From: Anthostomella pinea
Lineage: Eukaryota > Ascomycota > Sordariomycetes > Xylariales > Xylariaceae
Assembly: GCA_963556695.1 (NCBI GenBank)
Contig: CAUWAG010000008.1
Span: forward strand, 1,178,001 to 1,242,000
Reading direction: 5' to 3'
DNA length: 64,000 bases
Shown: positions 23,354 through 34,003 of the stretch, in pieces
Position numbering within the stretch: position 1 is the first letter of the stretch
Layout: each line of letters starts with the position of its first letter
Notes under the pieces: generated by a model
The model's input: only the letters and a program-made list of their open reading frames with translations
What the model was told of the DNA's origin: nothing
The model's database searches: none
Made by a program: the position numbers and the translations under genes

Positions 23354-24297
23354 CTCTTCTAGGTGTGTTTATGGTTGCCGTAGAGTCGATGCCTATGTAC
23401 TCACTACCTTCGAACGGGACAGTCACAAACGAGTCACTGTCTGTCGCAACCGCGACACCAACAATTCTGCTACCTTGCCTGTACCAGTTCTTCCTCCTGG
23501 TGGGACCAACAACAGATCGTGGAGGTGGACCACCACGATGGCCAGGTTGTTCTTGCTAAGATGGCCATTCAAGTGATGAAGAGGTAGCAATCGCGGCATT
23601 CAATGCGGCGTTTCGATCTTATGCGGAAGGATACGAAGTAATATATAACCTCAACTTGTCGCTCCGTCTCTGCTATTGCAGCGGAGACACGAGACGTCCC
23701 GATCCTACCCAACTTGGAGTGTTGAGTTACTCAGGTCTGAAATCGTTTGGAAAGGGCGTAGAAGCAAGCTCACCATGAACAAAAACTTGCCTACTTTCAA
23801 GGGCATACCAATCTGTAGCCTCCTTAGCTTTGTAACATGTGTACAGCGCAGGAGCTCTGCTTACCATACTCACGTGGTAGCATTGACTTTTACCGATGCA
23901 TTCCATATAGGAGTTGGCCAGGCGAAAGTGCCAAACGTACAGCAATTTCATGGCTCGTTACTAGGCAACTGGTTTTGATTGCATAATCAGACAATGGTAC
24001 CCAGCCAAAGGAGTAATACTGCCATTTTCCCTTTCTCAACCCAAGCCTGTCCTCTATGCGCCCGAGGTGTGAGGCATTATATAAAAATGTAGATCTGCCT
24101 ACTAAAGTGATACACCAGACAGATCAAGTAGGTTAAACGAGAAGCAGTCTTTATATATTTGAAAAGTTGTTAGGCACATGCGTTGCCTTTTCTACGAGGA
24201 CTTTCTATTGAGTAATGCGACTTTCTTTCCCATTTTATAAGGCCTTAACGCGATTTTTAACACATCAGTACTTTACCACTCATATCATCCACGTATG
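23354..24297. other. Region with coding debris only
   Basis: Apart from the short phrases noted for the oxidase stub, no frame is convincing. Bases 24060-24260 are AT-rich. Confidence 0.35.
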
Positions 24298-25295
24298 AGG
24301 CAGCCGTTCGACGCAACGACTGGGAACAACTGGAAAGATCCTGCGTTCCTCAACCTTTCTACCATAACATTCGTGGGTCAGGCCGATTCAATTTAGAGCT
24401 CAACGACCCGAGCACCTGCAAGCCCTTGGGAGACAGCTGCAACCGCCATATGAAGCTAGACTTGCGGTCTGTTCGGGCCCTTCGGCGCGGCAAAGTGACA
24501 TTGGGTAAGGAAGCCACAGAGCTTGGGCGTCCAGTGAGAGGCAACCTGCACTACCCTGAGAACCTTCCCCGAACGAAAACCACGACTGAACGAATGATTC
24601 GGGTCGAGAAGGGATTGGATAGCTTCTGGAACATAGTATAGCAGGCCTTGAAGACGTCAAATGGTGCCCTTCCGGCGCACACGAACAGCACATGGAATTG
24701 CCATACTTTCTCACGTACCGCACCTATCGTCGAGTTCTCTCAAGTACAGCTCGAAAAGTCAGCTTTGGAGATTGCAGCTACAAACAAGACCGAGCTCTTA
24801 AATCCTTTCTCCAACTTGAAACTCGAACAGGCCAGTTCGAGAACAGGATGGGACTACCTGCCAGACAAGGAAGAGAAGGAGAAAACACGAGGGAAGCCCG
24901 ACAACCGCGCGCAAGACGACAATGCTCCACAAGTGGCTGCTGCTGCTGCCGGGGTTCCGGCACTGGTAATCTTCCAAGTTACCTAGAGGGGCATGGACAC
25001 AGTAGCTTTTCTGTTCTACACCGAAGATGCCAAGGACCTTGCGGGGCAAATTGACTGGATGGACGTGCCGAGACTTTTCGTGAAGATGGGCTTTTCGGCT
25101 GAGATGGTCTGGGGTTCTACGTGGAAATTCCGCCCCGGCCCAGGAAGCCCTTTGTTCGGCAAGGGTCATCTGAACCTCGACACTCCGCACGGCCGACCGG
25201 GCTCGAAGTTGTGGTTCCTATACGCACGGCTCAATGGACATTTCATCACGGCACGGTACGGTGTTGATAGGGCTAACTTCCAGCTCGTGCAATAG
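24298..25295 (+). pseudogene. Broken gene of unrecognised family
   Basis: Coding-like text starts at an ATG near 24296 (RQPFDATTGNNWKDPAFL) and moves between frames. Bases 24426-24641 read HMKLDLRSVRALRRGKVTLG, PENLPRTKTTTERMIRVEKG and LDSFWNIV. Bases 24648-25295 share one frame with a single TAG at about 24984 and end FITARYGVDRANFQLVQ. Several frame changes or introns would be needed to join these. The phrases look like a genuine protein, but I cannot name the family, and I see no catalytic motif. It may be a dead gene, or a live one whose introns I have not resolved. Confidence 0.4.
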
Positions 25296-25964
25296 GGGTT
25301 ACATCACCCAGAGCGAGTGGACCTCTTCGTGGGCTGAAACATTGTAGGGTATATGTACACTATGTATCAGAGATAATAATCAGTCTCATCAACCAACTTG
25401 AACTCTAAACGGGTAACTCAAACAGATTCGCGGAAGTGAAGCGATCTAAAAAAGTGCCTTTACGCCCCACTATCAACAACCAATTGTGACAATATGGATA
25501 GGCGAGTGAGCTACGAGCTAAAGTTTGGGTTCGAAGTATCAACAGTCTCTTTCACATTTCTGTTGCGTGATGTAGCTTGCCTACCTCCAGGAACACGATA
25601 TGCAAGGAGAACGCTGGGCTTTTCTGCGCCCCGGCACAAAGCATCGGTACAATTTTAAACACTAATGGTCTCATCGACTTATAAGATGCATTAGTCAGAA
25701 AGATATATTACGAATTATTTCGATTTAAAACCATGTTTAATTATCAATAGAACTTTATACGCTGGTTATTTCTCGTCGTGTATTGAACAGTATAGCTTTA
25801 ATTTATTATTATGTGTAAGAAGAAAATCCCTTTCCTACATAATCGTAGGGAGGTAGGTGTATCACTTAGATTTGGGTTTTTTCCAAGTTGCACCTGTGGT
25901 GCGCCGTATGTGAACCAACAAGCCTACCCCAAGCCAACACCGAAGCAAGTAGTCAGAACGTATA
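25296..25964. other. Intergenic, nothing recognised
   Basis: The stretch is partly AT-rich (25640-25810). No gene or repeat is recognised. Confidence 0.4.
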
Positions 25965-27135
25965 TTACAAGCCAGCGTGGGCAGCAATGCCCTGCCTTCT
26001 ACCGTCCAGAATCTTCATCGTCTGCTCGTAGGTTTTCAGCTGCGCCTTCTTGCCCATATCGGTGTCTATCCACGACTCGACCGGCACATTCTTGTAGTCG
26101 AGGAGGTAGCCGCCGTGCGTGTCCGGCCCGGCGGACGCCGCATGCACCAGTGTCCGCGCGCCGACCTCGGTCGTGCGGTAGAATACCTTATGCGCGATGC
26201 GGGTGGCGAGGCGCGGTTTGCCCAGGTTGCGCTCGAGGTTGGAGATCACGAGGCCGGGGGTCACGAGGTTGAAGACTATTGGGGATGGCGAGCCAGACGG
26301 GTCGCTGGCCTTGAGGCGAGCGACGATCTCCCGCATGAGGAGCACCTGTATCAGCTTGCTGTCTTGATATCTGGTCACATTATTTCGAACATTAGTATTT
26401 TGGCTCGGCGGGGATTAAGACAAGGGATGGAAAACGACCCATGCCCCATGAGAACGAAAGGGGATGATTTGCGGGATGCTCACCTCGCCTGGCCGGTGTA
26501 TGTACTCTTGTCGGCGAATGCCTCGTACAGATTAGGCGCGTTGATCTCGTTGAACTTGGTCAGGCGGTGGGTGTCGGAGCTTACAATGACCAGATGCGGC
26601 ACCGAGGCCGGGAACTTGGCTTTGGTCTCTCGCAGCTTGGGAAGCAGGACCAGGGCGAGCAGGAATGTGTTGAGGACGTTGATCTGCATGGTCATCTCAA
26701 TGCCCTCGGCGACCTGGCACTCTCCGTGGAGGTTGACTCCGGCGTTCCCGAGGAGCACATCAACGCGGGGTAGCTCGTTCGTGACGCGCGTCGCGAAGTC
26801 GAGCGTCGACTGCGAATTGCTGACGTCCAGGGTCCATACCTCGATGGCGGTCGCGCCGTCGCGGCGACCCTTGACGCTTTGGATGATGTCCTCCTTGGCG
26901 GCCTCGCCCTTCGAAGGGTCCGGACAGCGAGGATGAGCCTGGCACAGCCAGATTGGAAGAATTGGCGCGAAGCTTCGAGTCCGAGTCCTGAGTTGGCGCC
27001 TGTGACTATGACGGTCTGATCGGTAAAATATATATTTAGGGGCTTGGGCGTCACGAAGAGCTGTGAGGGGATGAAGGTCCCCAGCACAAACGCGGCGACT
27101 TTGGGCTCGATGGGGAATTCACGCTTCTCGTTCAT
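25965..27135 (-). pseudogene. Short-chain dehydrogenase/reductase with one frameshift
   Basis: Read on the minus strand from ATG at 27135, the protein has the Rossmann signature VIVTGANSGLGLEASR (about residues 42-57), the NAG motif as LLGNAGVNLHGE, and the catalytic YxxxK as YQDSK. The YQDSK motif is formed across an intron at 26371-26483 (GTGAGC...GACCAG, 113 bases). It resembles retinol-dehydrogenase-like fungal SDRs that reduce or oxidise small hydroxyl/keto substrates with NAD(P)H. One base appears to be missing near 26916-26924: before it the frame reads CARLILAVR, after it PSKGEAAKEDII in another frame. Apart from that the gene is intact to its TAA at 25965, so the lesion may be recent or a sequencing error. 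It is the outermost candidate gene of the polyketide locus. Confidence 0.75.
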
Positions 27136-28396
27136 TTTGGCTGCAATCGTCTGATGATACCTGATCCTGGAGTCTGGACGGAGAACTGAGTGGTAGGAAG
27201 CTTTAGTCTTATGCCCATCTTGAAAAGATTCAGAAGTTGTGTGTGCTTGGAAGTTGGTGCCTGAGACATGCCCGCTGGAATGTTATGCCGTCGAGCAAGT
27301 CTTGATGACCCGGCAATGACCCGGGGACGTAATCTCGGGCGTAATCAAGCCGCTCTTGCTTACAGTGGATCCCCGGAGCCCGGGCTGACTATTACTAGGT
27401 AGCTCCCAGGTACAAGCGACCTCGGGAGCATCGCCGAGCGTGTTGGCGCCGCGTGCCCCAATGAAGTAGCACACCACGATATACGACAGTCGTGTCAGAC
27501 TGCAACTCCAAGCACCCAGAGAGTCAGACTGCTGCATTACCCCTTGACTGTCTCTATGCATACAGCACAGGTAACCAATCATACCGAATGTCTCCGGATA
27601 CACTCGCCGGCGTCGGGTCCGTCAATCTGTCTCCACTCGATCCACACGGCCCCGAGCAGGCGGTTCTCACGATGTGCGAAGTCCACTCCGTAAGAAGGCG
27701 AGAAGGAAGGCGAGAAGAGAGCCGCCCCATGTCTCGGCGACACGTGTATCCAGGACTACGGTGTTCTGCTTCTTGTACCCAGCCGCACGTGTCAAATCGC
27801 TCTACCTGCACCACTTCTGTCAGCAGCCCGGTGTCCACGATTGAAAACGGGGACCGCTTCGGCGGTGGTATCACGACTCGGCTGCCGTTGGGCTGTCTTG
27901 ACTACGCCATGCAGCGCGATGTCTCCATTGATGACAGCGTGGAGTTCTTGCCTGCTCGAGTGACACCGTGGTCCGTGACCTGTGTCCTTCTTTATTCCCA
28001 GTATAGAGGACAGCGCAAGACAAGATTGGCCCATAAAGCCATGACGGAACGCGTGAGTACTCTACCAACGAGAGCATCGCCTCTACCGGTATCCCATCAA
28101 CCATCGTCAGCAGCATCGATACCACCACCGCCACCACTACCGATGAGGTAGTTTGTGGGTAGGTAGTGTGAAGTGTGGAATTAAGCAGCGATTCAGTGGT
28201 TATTGAACTCAGTCCGCCCCACAATAACCGCCCAATCCCATCCATGATGCAGGCCGTTTTTTATTTGGCCGTTTGGCACATGGAGAGGTGGGGTCCTTTC
28301 ACCGCCTGCCGCTTCGGGGTCCAATCCATCAATTAATGGCAGATGCAGCCATTTTTTTTATCCTTCCGCCTCACTCACTGTACGCGACAGACAACC
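27136..28396. other. Intergenic region
   Basis: A stop-free plus frame of about 660 bases (27492-28151) lacks an ATG start and has no protein-like composition, so I do not call it. The region serves as the divergent promoter of the dehydrogenase (minus) and A49 (plus) genes. Confidence 0.4.
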
Positions 28397-29868
28397 ATGG
28401 GGCGCAGCAAAGAGCACAAGAGGAAACGGGAAGACGATGGCTCTCAGCGCCCCAAGAAGAAGGTGGCTATCCAGGCGACACCACCATCATCGTCCAGTCC
28501 TGCGAACCCGCCGAGCATCCTCAAGGTCTCCTTGGTACAGACAGCAAACGATTGCCCTCCAGTGATCGGTAAGCCGACCTCAGTCGCAAGACCCCAGTTT
28601 TTGGTCGTCACCGCTCACATACATCCCTAGCAACACATTCTGGCCTTTGCATCCCGAGCTCCATCGATTTCCAGGCCTACAGCAAACCGCAACTCCCAGC
28701 TCCGAAGTCGTCCAAACGAAGTAGAAAGCCCGCGCCGCCCTCCCCAGATCTGGTGCTGCATTCGTCGTCACATCCTAGAATGGACTACACCGTCAAGGAA
28801 GAGGGTCCTGGGGGCCGTGAGTCTCACCTCAAGCACTACATCGGAGTCTTCGACCCAAAGACTGGTCAACTCTCCGTCGTGGAGGCCAAGAAAATGGCCA
28901 TCAGAGGTGTGGTCCGATCACAACAGCCACCTGAAGAGGCTGCGAGCGAGCGGGACGCTTCCAAGGTGCCTATACTACCCCATTTATGCATTTATACGGA
29001 CCTAACGATTACGCAGACGATGTTCCAGCTTCGGACCGATCTTGGTCATGCATTCGGAACGAAGAAGGCTAAGAAGGCACTCGCTGCGATCACAGAGAAC
29101 GCGATTGCGCCTGCAAAAGCCGTATCCGACGCCGTCGCGAACCCGAAAAAGCTCAATGCCTCTTCTCAAGCTATGATGGACTCAATCAACGAAGTCACGG
29201 TCAACATGGCTTCAAAGGAGGACCTTCAAGCGGCGGCCGATGCAGCGAAACCGGTACCTCCAGGCAACTTCGATGCCGAGGAGATTCAGGACGTCTACAC
29301 ACTCGAATCCTTGATTGGGGGCGAGATCTTGACGTCCATCCCCATCAAGGAGTGGCAAGAGGCAGTGAAAAAGCACCAGAACGTAAGCATGCCGAATGCT
29401 TTCATCGCGTCTCGGATCATTCCTGTTGGAGAAGGTCCCAACCCCACCCATCGACTACGTGCGCTCAGATATCTGGACTACCTTATAAAGCTCTTGAAGA
29501 GTGGCAGGCCAGGTAAAACTAGAGGCACGAAGACGCTACCGCCCAAAGACAAGCTGAAGCTACTCCTGGACCCAGCCCCAGAGGTAGTCGTCGAGAATAT
29601 ACGGCGGAAATTCTCGTTGGGCGGAGAGATGCGGAAGTTTCACATCGATCTCGTGTATACATATTGTTGCGCGCTTGCGGCGGTATTATGCAATTTCGAG
29701 TTCGAAACGAGCCTGCTCAGGCATGACCTGCAATTGGACGAGAAGCAGTTCATGCAGTACTTCAAAGAGATCGGCGGCAAGGTGAAGAGGGGGACAAAGG
29801 TCCAGATAGCGGTACTTGCACTACCACTGGAATTTCCCAAGGTCAGATATGTGTCTAATCGTCGTTGA
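28397..29868 (+). CDS. RPA49: RNA polymerase I subunit A49 (RPA49)
   Basis: The model joins 28397-28568, 28631-28965 and 29017-29868, giving 452 residues. It opens with a Lys/Arg-rich nuclear-type stretch (MGRSKEHKRKRE). The dimerisation domain follows (LKHYIGVFDPKTGQLSVVEA), then TMFQLRTDLGHAFGTKKAKK. The C-terminal tandem winged-helix part contains RLRALRYLDYLIKLLKSG and ends KVRYVSNRR. A49 pairs with A34.5 on RNA polymerase I in the nucleolus and aids rRNA initiation and elongation. Intron 1 (62 bases) is GTAAGC...CCCTAG. Intron 2 (51 bases, GTGCCT...ACGCAG with a CTAAC branch site) is a multiple of three and has no stop. The ATG at 28397 is preceded by ACAACC. Confidence 0.88.
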
Positions 29869-30473
29869 GCTTGGTCGCAAGGGACGACGCAGACCATTGA
29901 CGAAATCGCTTCCACGGTACTGTATACTTAAGCAAGTAGTCATTCATTGCTTATTACAATCAATCCACGCAAGATTGATCCCTTAGTCCAAGTGCTTATG
30001 CGGATTTCTATTCAGCCATTTGCGTGCCGTCTTCAACTACCTGGTGAGGCGTCCTAGTAGAAGGGAAAATGTGACATTTCGGAGGTCGGTCCCTTCATGA
30101 TGAGGCTTAGTGGTAGAGTAACGTGTTTCAAATCGACACCAGGGGACGCACGTTCATCATTATGTTTAAGAATAGATTAGTAGTCGGAATCCGAAGGAAG
30201 CCGGCTCCCATTCCCTCCTGAAGGATTGGGGTGAGATTTTGTGAGATCCCACGAGATCCCAGGGCCATCCTCGCCAATAGCTAACCAGGCCGTTTCAGCA
30301 TCAAGCCAGCTGTCAAGCAATGACATCAGAGGATTCATTGCATGATATTCTCAAAAATGGCTGTCTTTCCGCCCATACCAACCAGCCGAACTTGCTTTAG
30401 GCAAGCGACCAATACGTATAGCCTATTTCTCGTCCTCCTCTTCTGCTGCTGCCATTATTAGCCTTATCGAAAG
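29869..30473. other. Intergenic, nothing firm
   Basis: No gene is seen. A short tRNA-like A-box/B-box pair near 30101-30140 was considered and rejected. Confidence 0.4.
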
Positions 30474-30866
30474 ATGCCATCATCTTCGAACACTCCCGGA
30501 ACGAGCACGCCGGCGGTGGACCTGCTGCCGCAGAGGCCCGCCCCCGTCATGCAGTGCCCGGCGCCGGCGGCGCGCATGAGCGCGGACCTGCCGCGGACTA
30601 CTGGGAGCGGCCGGCCAGACCAAGACCAAGACCAGCAGCTGGGCGAGGAACAGACGAAACTTCGGGGAGGCGGTTTGGGGGTAAGTTTCATACAATCAGT
30701 TCTCTGTTACTAGTTCTTGGAAGAAGTTATTGGGAATGAGGTTGACTGACTTTGGGGTGCCGCGTACCAGAGGATATGTCTTGGCGCCGCCACGGCGTTC
30801 TGCTGCTTCAAGGCTTGGAGTTGCTGCTGTGACGTCTGCTGCTGTGATAGCTACGACTATTATTAA
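30474..30866 (+). CDS. Small Cys-rich CYSTM-like protein
   Basis: The model joins 30474-30680 and 30771-30866 (100 residues). The first 69 residues are a low-complexity Pro/Gln/Asp-rich region. After a 90-base intron (GTAAGT...TACCAG, branch TTGACTGAC) the tail reads RICLGAATAFCCFKAWSCCC followed by DVCCCDSYDYY. A short hydrophobic segment studded with cysteines at the very C-terminus is the mark of the CYSTM module, found in small tail-anchored stress-linked proteins across eukaryotes. The first exon alone would end 10 codons into the intron, so the splice is what reveals the gene. It is membrane-associated by inference. The function is not known. Confidence 0.65.
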
Positions 30867-33800
30867 GTACTAGTCGGCCAGTCAGTCGGTCGGAGATCTG
30901 TACCACTCGGGCAAGTTGGAGCGAACCAACAGTACCAAAGCTTATCGGTTGCGACGGTTGGTTGATTGGGGCGCCATTCGGGATACCTCTCTGGGTGGAG
31001 GAGCGCCTTGCGGCTGGCGGCTGGTGGCCAGACTGCGATGTCGGGTTCAACTACGCTGGGATGGGTATGGGTATGGGTACGGTTACGGTTACGGTCACGG
31101 TCACGGTCACGGTCACGGTCACGGCTATGGGACTTCGGTGGCGTTATTAGGCGTTCGATCGATTTTACTTTATGTATATTGGACGGATGGATGATACCTG
31201 ATCTCTACGGGGTGTGGACATAGGCCTCTGAACGACGGTCGTCGATTAGGATCGTCCCCTTATACATAGAAGATGAATGGACTTTGTGTCTTCAGCAAAT
31301 GACAGCTCTGAATATGTTCAGTAATTTGCAGCTCTCCGCGGTGCAGGCCACACTTATACGCACGCCATGGCCGGGCTGGCTTGCGTGACCCTGCGCGGGT
31401 AGCCATGAACTACAAGCCAGTATCTATGACGCTGCTTGTGTTTAGACTTCGACTCTGGTGACCGCGCCCGTTGTTTCCTTGCTGGTCATTACTACCAGCT
31501 TGTTGGCGTGAGGCCCTTTTTTCGTACTCGTAGCAAGATTGCAGTGCGTGGCTCGGGCGGCGACAAACACAAACCCTGAGGGGCAGGGAGCATAATTACT
31601 TCATCAAACAGTCATGGGGCATGTGAATGCAGCTTTTTACTTCAGGCTGCGCTGATGGAAGTAGACAGTGTGTTGCGGCTCTGGGCGGGGGGTATGCTAT
31701 ATTGACCTGTATTTGGGTATAGATCGTCATCGTCGTCATCGGCGTCGAGCACATCATTCTAGATGGAATATGGACTTGTAGTGGATGTACCCAACGATGG
31801 TGATTGATGTGTGAAGACTAGAGGAATTGAGTCCTCAAAGTATCTTGAATATAACTTGTTTCTTGACATGATCAAGGACTCCAACCGCTGGGGGAGAGAC
31901 GAACTCGACATCCTATGTCTCAACGAAAAGTAAAGCCCTTGTCTCGTATGTGAAGTCTATGGAACTTAAAGAAGAGGGGATAGTCAGTATATTCCATGCA
32001 GCATGCGAATCGGTCTCAAACAGCCCTAGCCTACCTACCTAGTAGAGGCGGGCTCGCCATCTGGACGTTGAGCACCATTGCTGGGGCGCGCGCTGATACA
32101 ACTTCCAGCAAAGGGACTAGGCCAAAGCTTGCTACATGTAGTCGGGCAGCTATGGTCTCACGGCGCTGAGCGGACGGTACCCCAGCTGGACGGTGTAGCC
32201 AAACCCGCAATATTTGGACATAAGGTTCTGGAATGGTGGCACGCCGACGGGAGGATTGCGTCATATCATGAAAGTCAGCATTGCACCGTTATGTATCTAC
32301 GAGTCGACACGAAGGTTGTGGGATCATCGTATGCCATTCATCTGTCTAGCAAAATGCTCCCTGTTTTTTCGTTGGTGCAAAGATCATGGACCATCATAGA
32401 GGTTGCTAGAAGCCCGGTGTCGTATAAACACAACTCATGATCCACTCGATGGCAATTGACCAACCGCCCTCCCCCATGATGAGCCAGACTTCATCATATT
32501 GTCAAATCCTCCCACAGGTTCAGCCCTTCTTTCCTCGATTCGTTCCATACCGCCTGATCGCCGTCACGTCGAGTGTGATGTGGTCGTGGAGTTGGAAGGC
32601 CATTCTTAGTATCGTGTGCTGGATGCGGATGTGATGATTTGTCGGTGGTTGTCATGATGAGGCGACGAGCTCAGGTGAGGACGCGCTGTGATCGAGCAGG
32701 TGTGATGCGTTTACTTGCTGTTGAGGGAAGCTCCCAGTTAGATATTGCTCGTAGAGGTGGGAATTGGCGAATTGACATACGATCTGGCTCTCATCTTTCT
32801 TCTCTTACGCTTGAGGCGACGAACTCTCTTCTTTCTCCACTTAGCTCTCATCTTGGCGACTGTGACGAGATGGTGTTAGCAGGCAAGGACGGTTGTGGTT
32901 GAGGTGGTGGTAAGGGCTGCCAGGCTGGGTGCTGTGTAAGGCGGGGGAGGGGTGCAGCTTGCTCGAGGCCCTAGGTGCGAGCGACGAGAAGCTGCGCGAT
33001 CAAGGGATGCGCGCACTGGATCAATGGTTGCAAGGGAGACAAAGACAGGCTTTCTCAAGCTTGATTGCGCGATGCAGGTTGGATTGGAGGTCGGGTTGAA
33101 CTTACAAGTTGCTGTCGATGAGATATGCTTGATGGTGATGTTGAGAGGATGAACCGAATTTTGGGAGCGCGGGTGAATTGAAGTAGGTCTCGATTTTCGT
33201 TAGGGCTGTGACCGGCTTCTCCTCGGCTGTCGAAATAAAGCGGGGCACAATCCTCGAGCAGCCGCAGTGACGTATCCACCGGAGCGCCAGCTGGCTGGCT
33301 GGTTGGCACTGGCTGTGACGATAATCTCAGCGACCAATCAACGCAGATTGCGGGGCACGCGGGGACGTGTTGTACACGAAGTACCTTTTATACCATAAAT
33401 ACGTATAACGAGTACTTGGACGCGAAACGCGAAGGGAGGCACAATCTTGAGGTTGACGACGTGCCTGCAACTCCCGTCAGGACAGCTCTGCCAAAGGCGG
33501 ATGGGTAGGTAGGCATCACCGGTGCAAGAAGCTTCGGTGAACTTGTGGTAAGTTGAGCTAAGCTAAGGTACCAATATCTAATGATAATCATTTTGTATCA
33601 AGTGGTGTGGGCGCATTTCTCTTGGGCAAGTACGCCCAGCCTGCCACGGCGCAATCCGCGACTGCCTGAGGTTGTTGCGAGTTTGAAGTGAATTTGAGTG
33701 GAATTCAATAATTGCATGCCACACTCTTCTCCTCGGCAGTACTTCCATTGGCCTCAACCAGTTTCAAAATTCACCCAGCTCCAGCTCGCATTCATTGACC

Positions 33801-34003
33801 TCATCCCCAGCCGGTCCTCCATCTTCCTGCCGCAAGGGTGTGTCTACCTTAAACCTGCCTAGGCACCTGAGGTTGACACCCTACTACCTTCATACCTAGT
33901 TTTGTATTCCCATACCATATCCTGCCGCCACCGTCGTCAACCGAGAGACGGCCCATCTGATCGACTCAATACTGATTTCAGCAACATCTACACGGTGCAT
34001 CGA
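30867..34003. other. Long non-genic stretch
   Basis: Scattered short frames exist on both strands but none has protein-like text or plausible splicing. It contains the hexanucleotide array at 31059-31130 and, in its last few hundred bases, the promoter of the FHA kinase gene. Confidence 0.4.
31059..31130 (+). repeat. Hexanucleotide tandem repeat (GGGTAT/GGTTAC/GGTCAC)
   Basis: About twelve hexamers in a row drift from GGGTAT through GGTTAC to five copies of GGTCAC and end GGCTAT. The order of variants suggests stepwise expansion by slippage. In one frame it would read as alternating Tyr-Gly and His-Gly, but there is no supporting gene. Confidence 0.85.

Noticed and set aside
27492..28151. 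660-base open stretch on the plus strand
   Set aside because: It begins with GTG rather than ATG, has no recognisable motif, and overlaps equally long meaningless frames on the other strand.
30101..30140. tRNA-like A box (TTAGTGGTAGAG) and B box (GTTTCAAATCGAC)
   Set aside because: The two boxes are only about ten bases apart, so there is no room for an anticodon arm, and no acceptor stem can be paired.
30916..31194. Open frame with Tyr-Gly/His-Gly repeats
   Set aside because: The frame exists only because the hexamer array lacks stops. The rest of it has no protein-like text and no splice or neighbour support.
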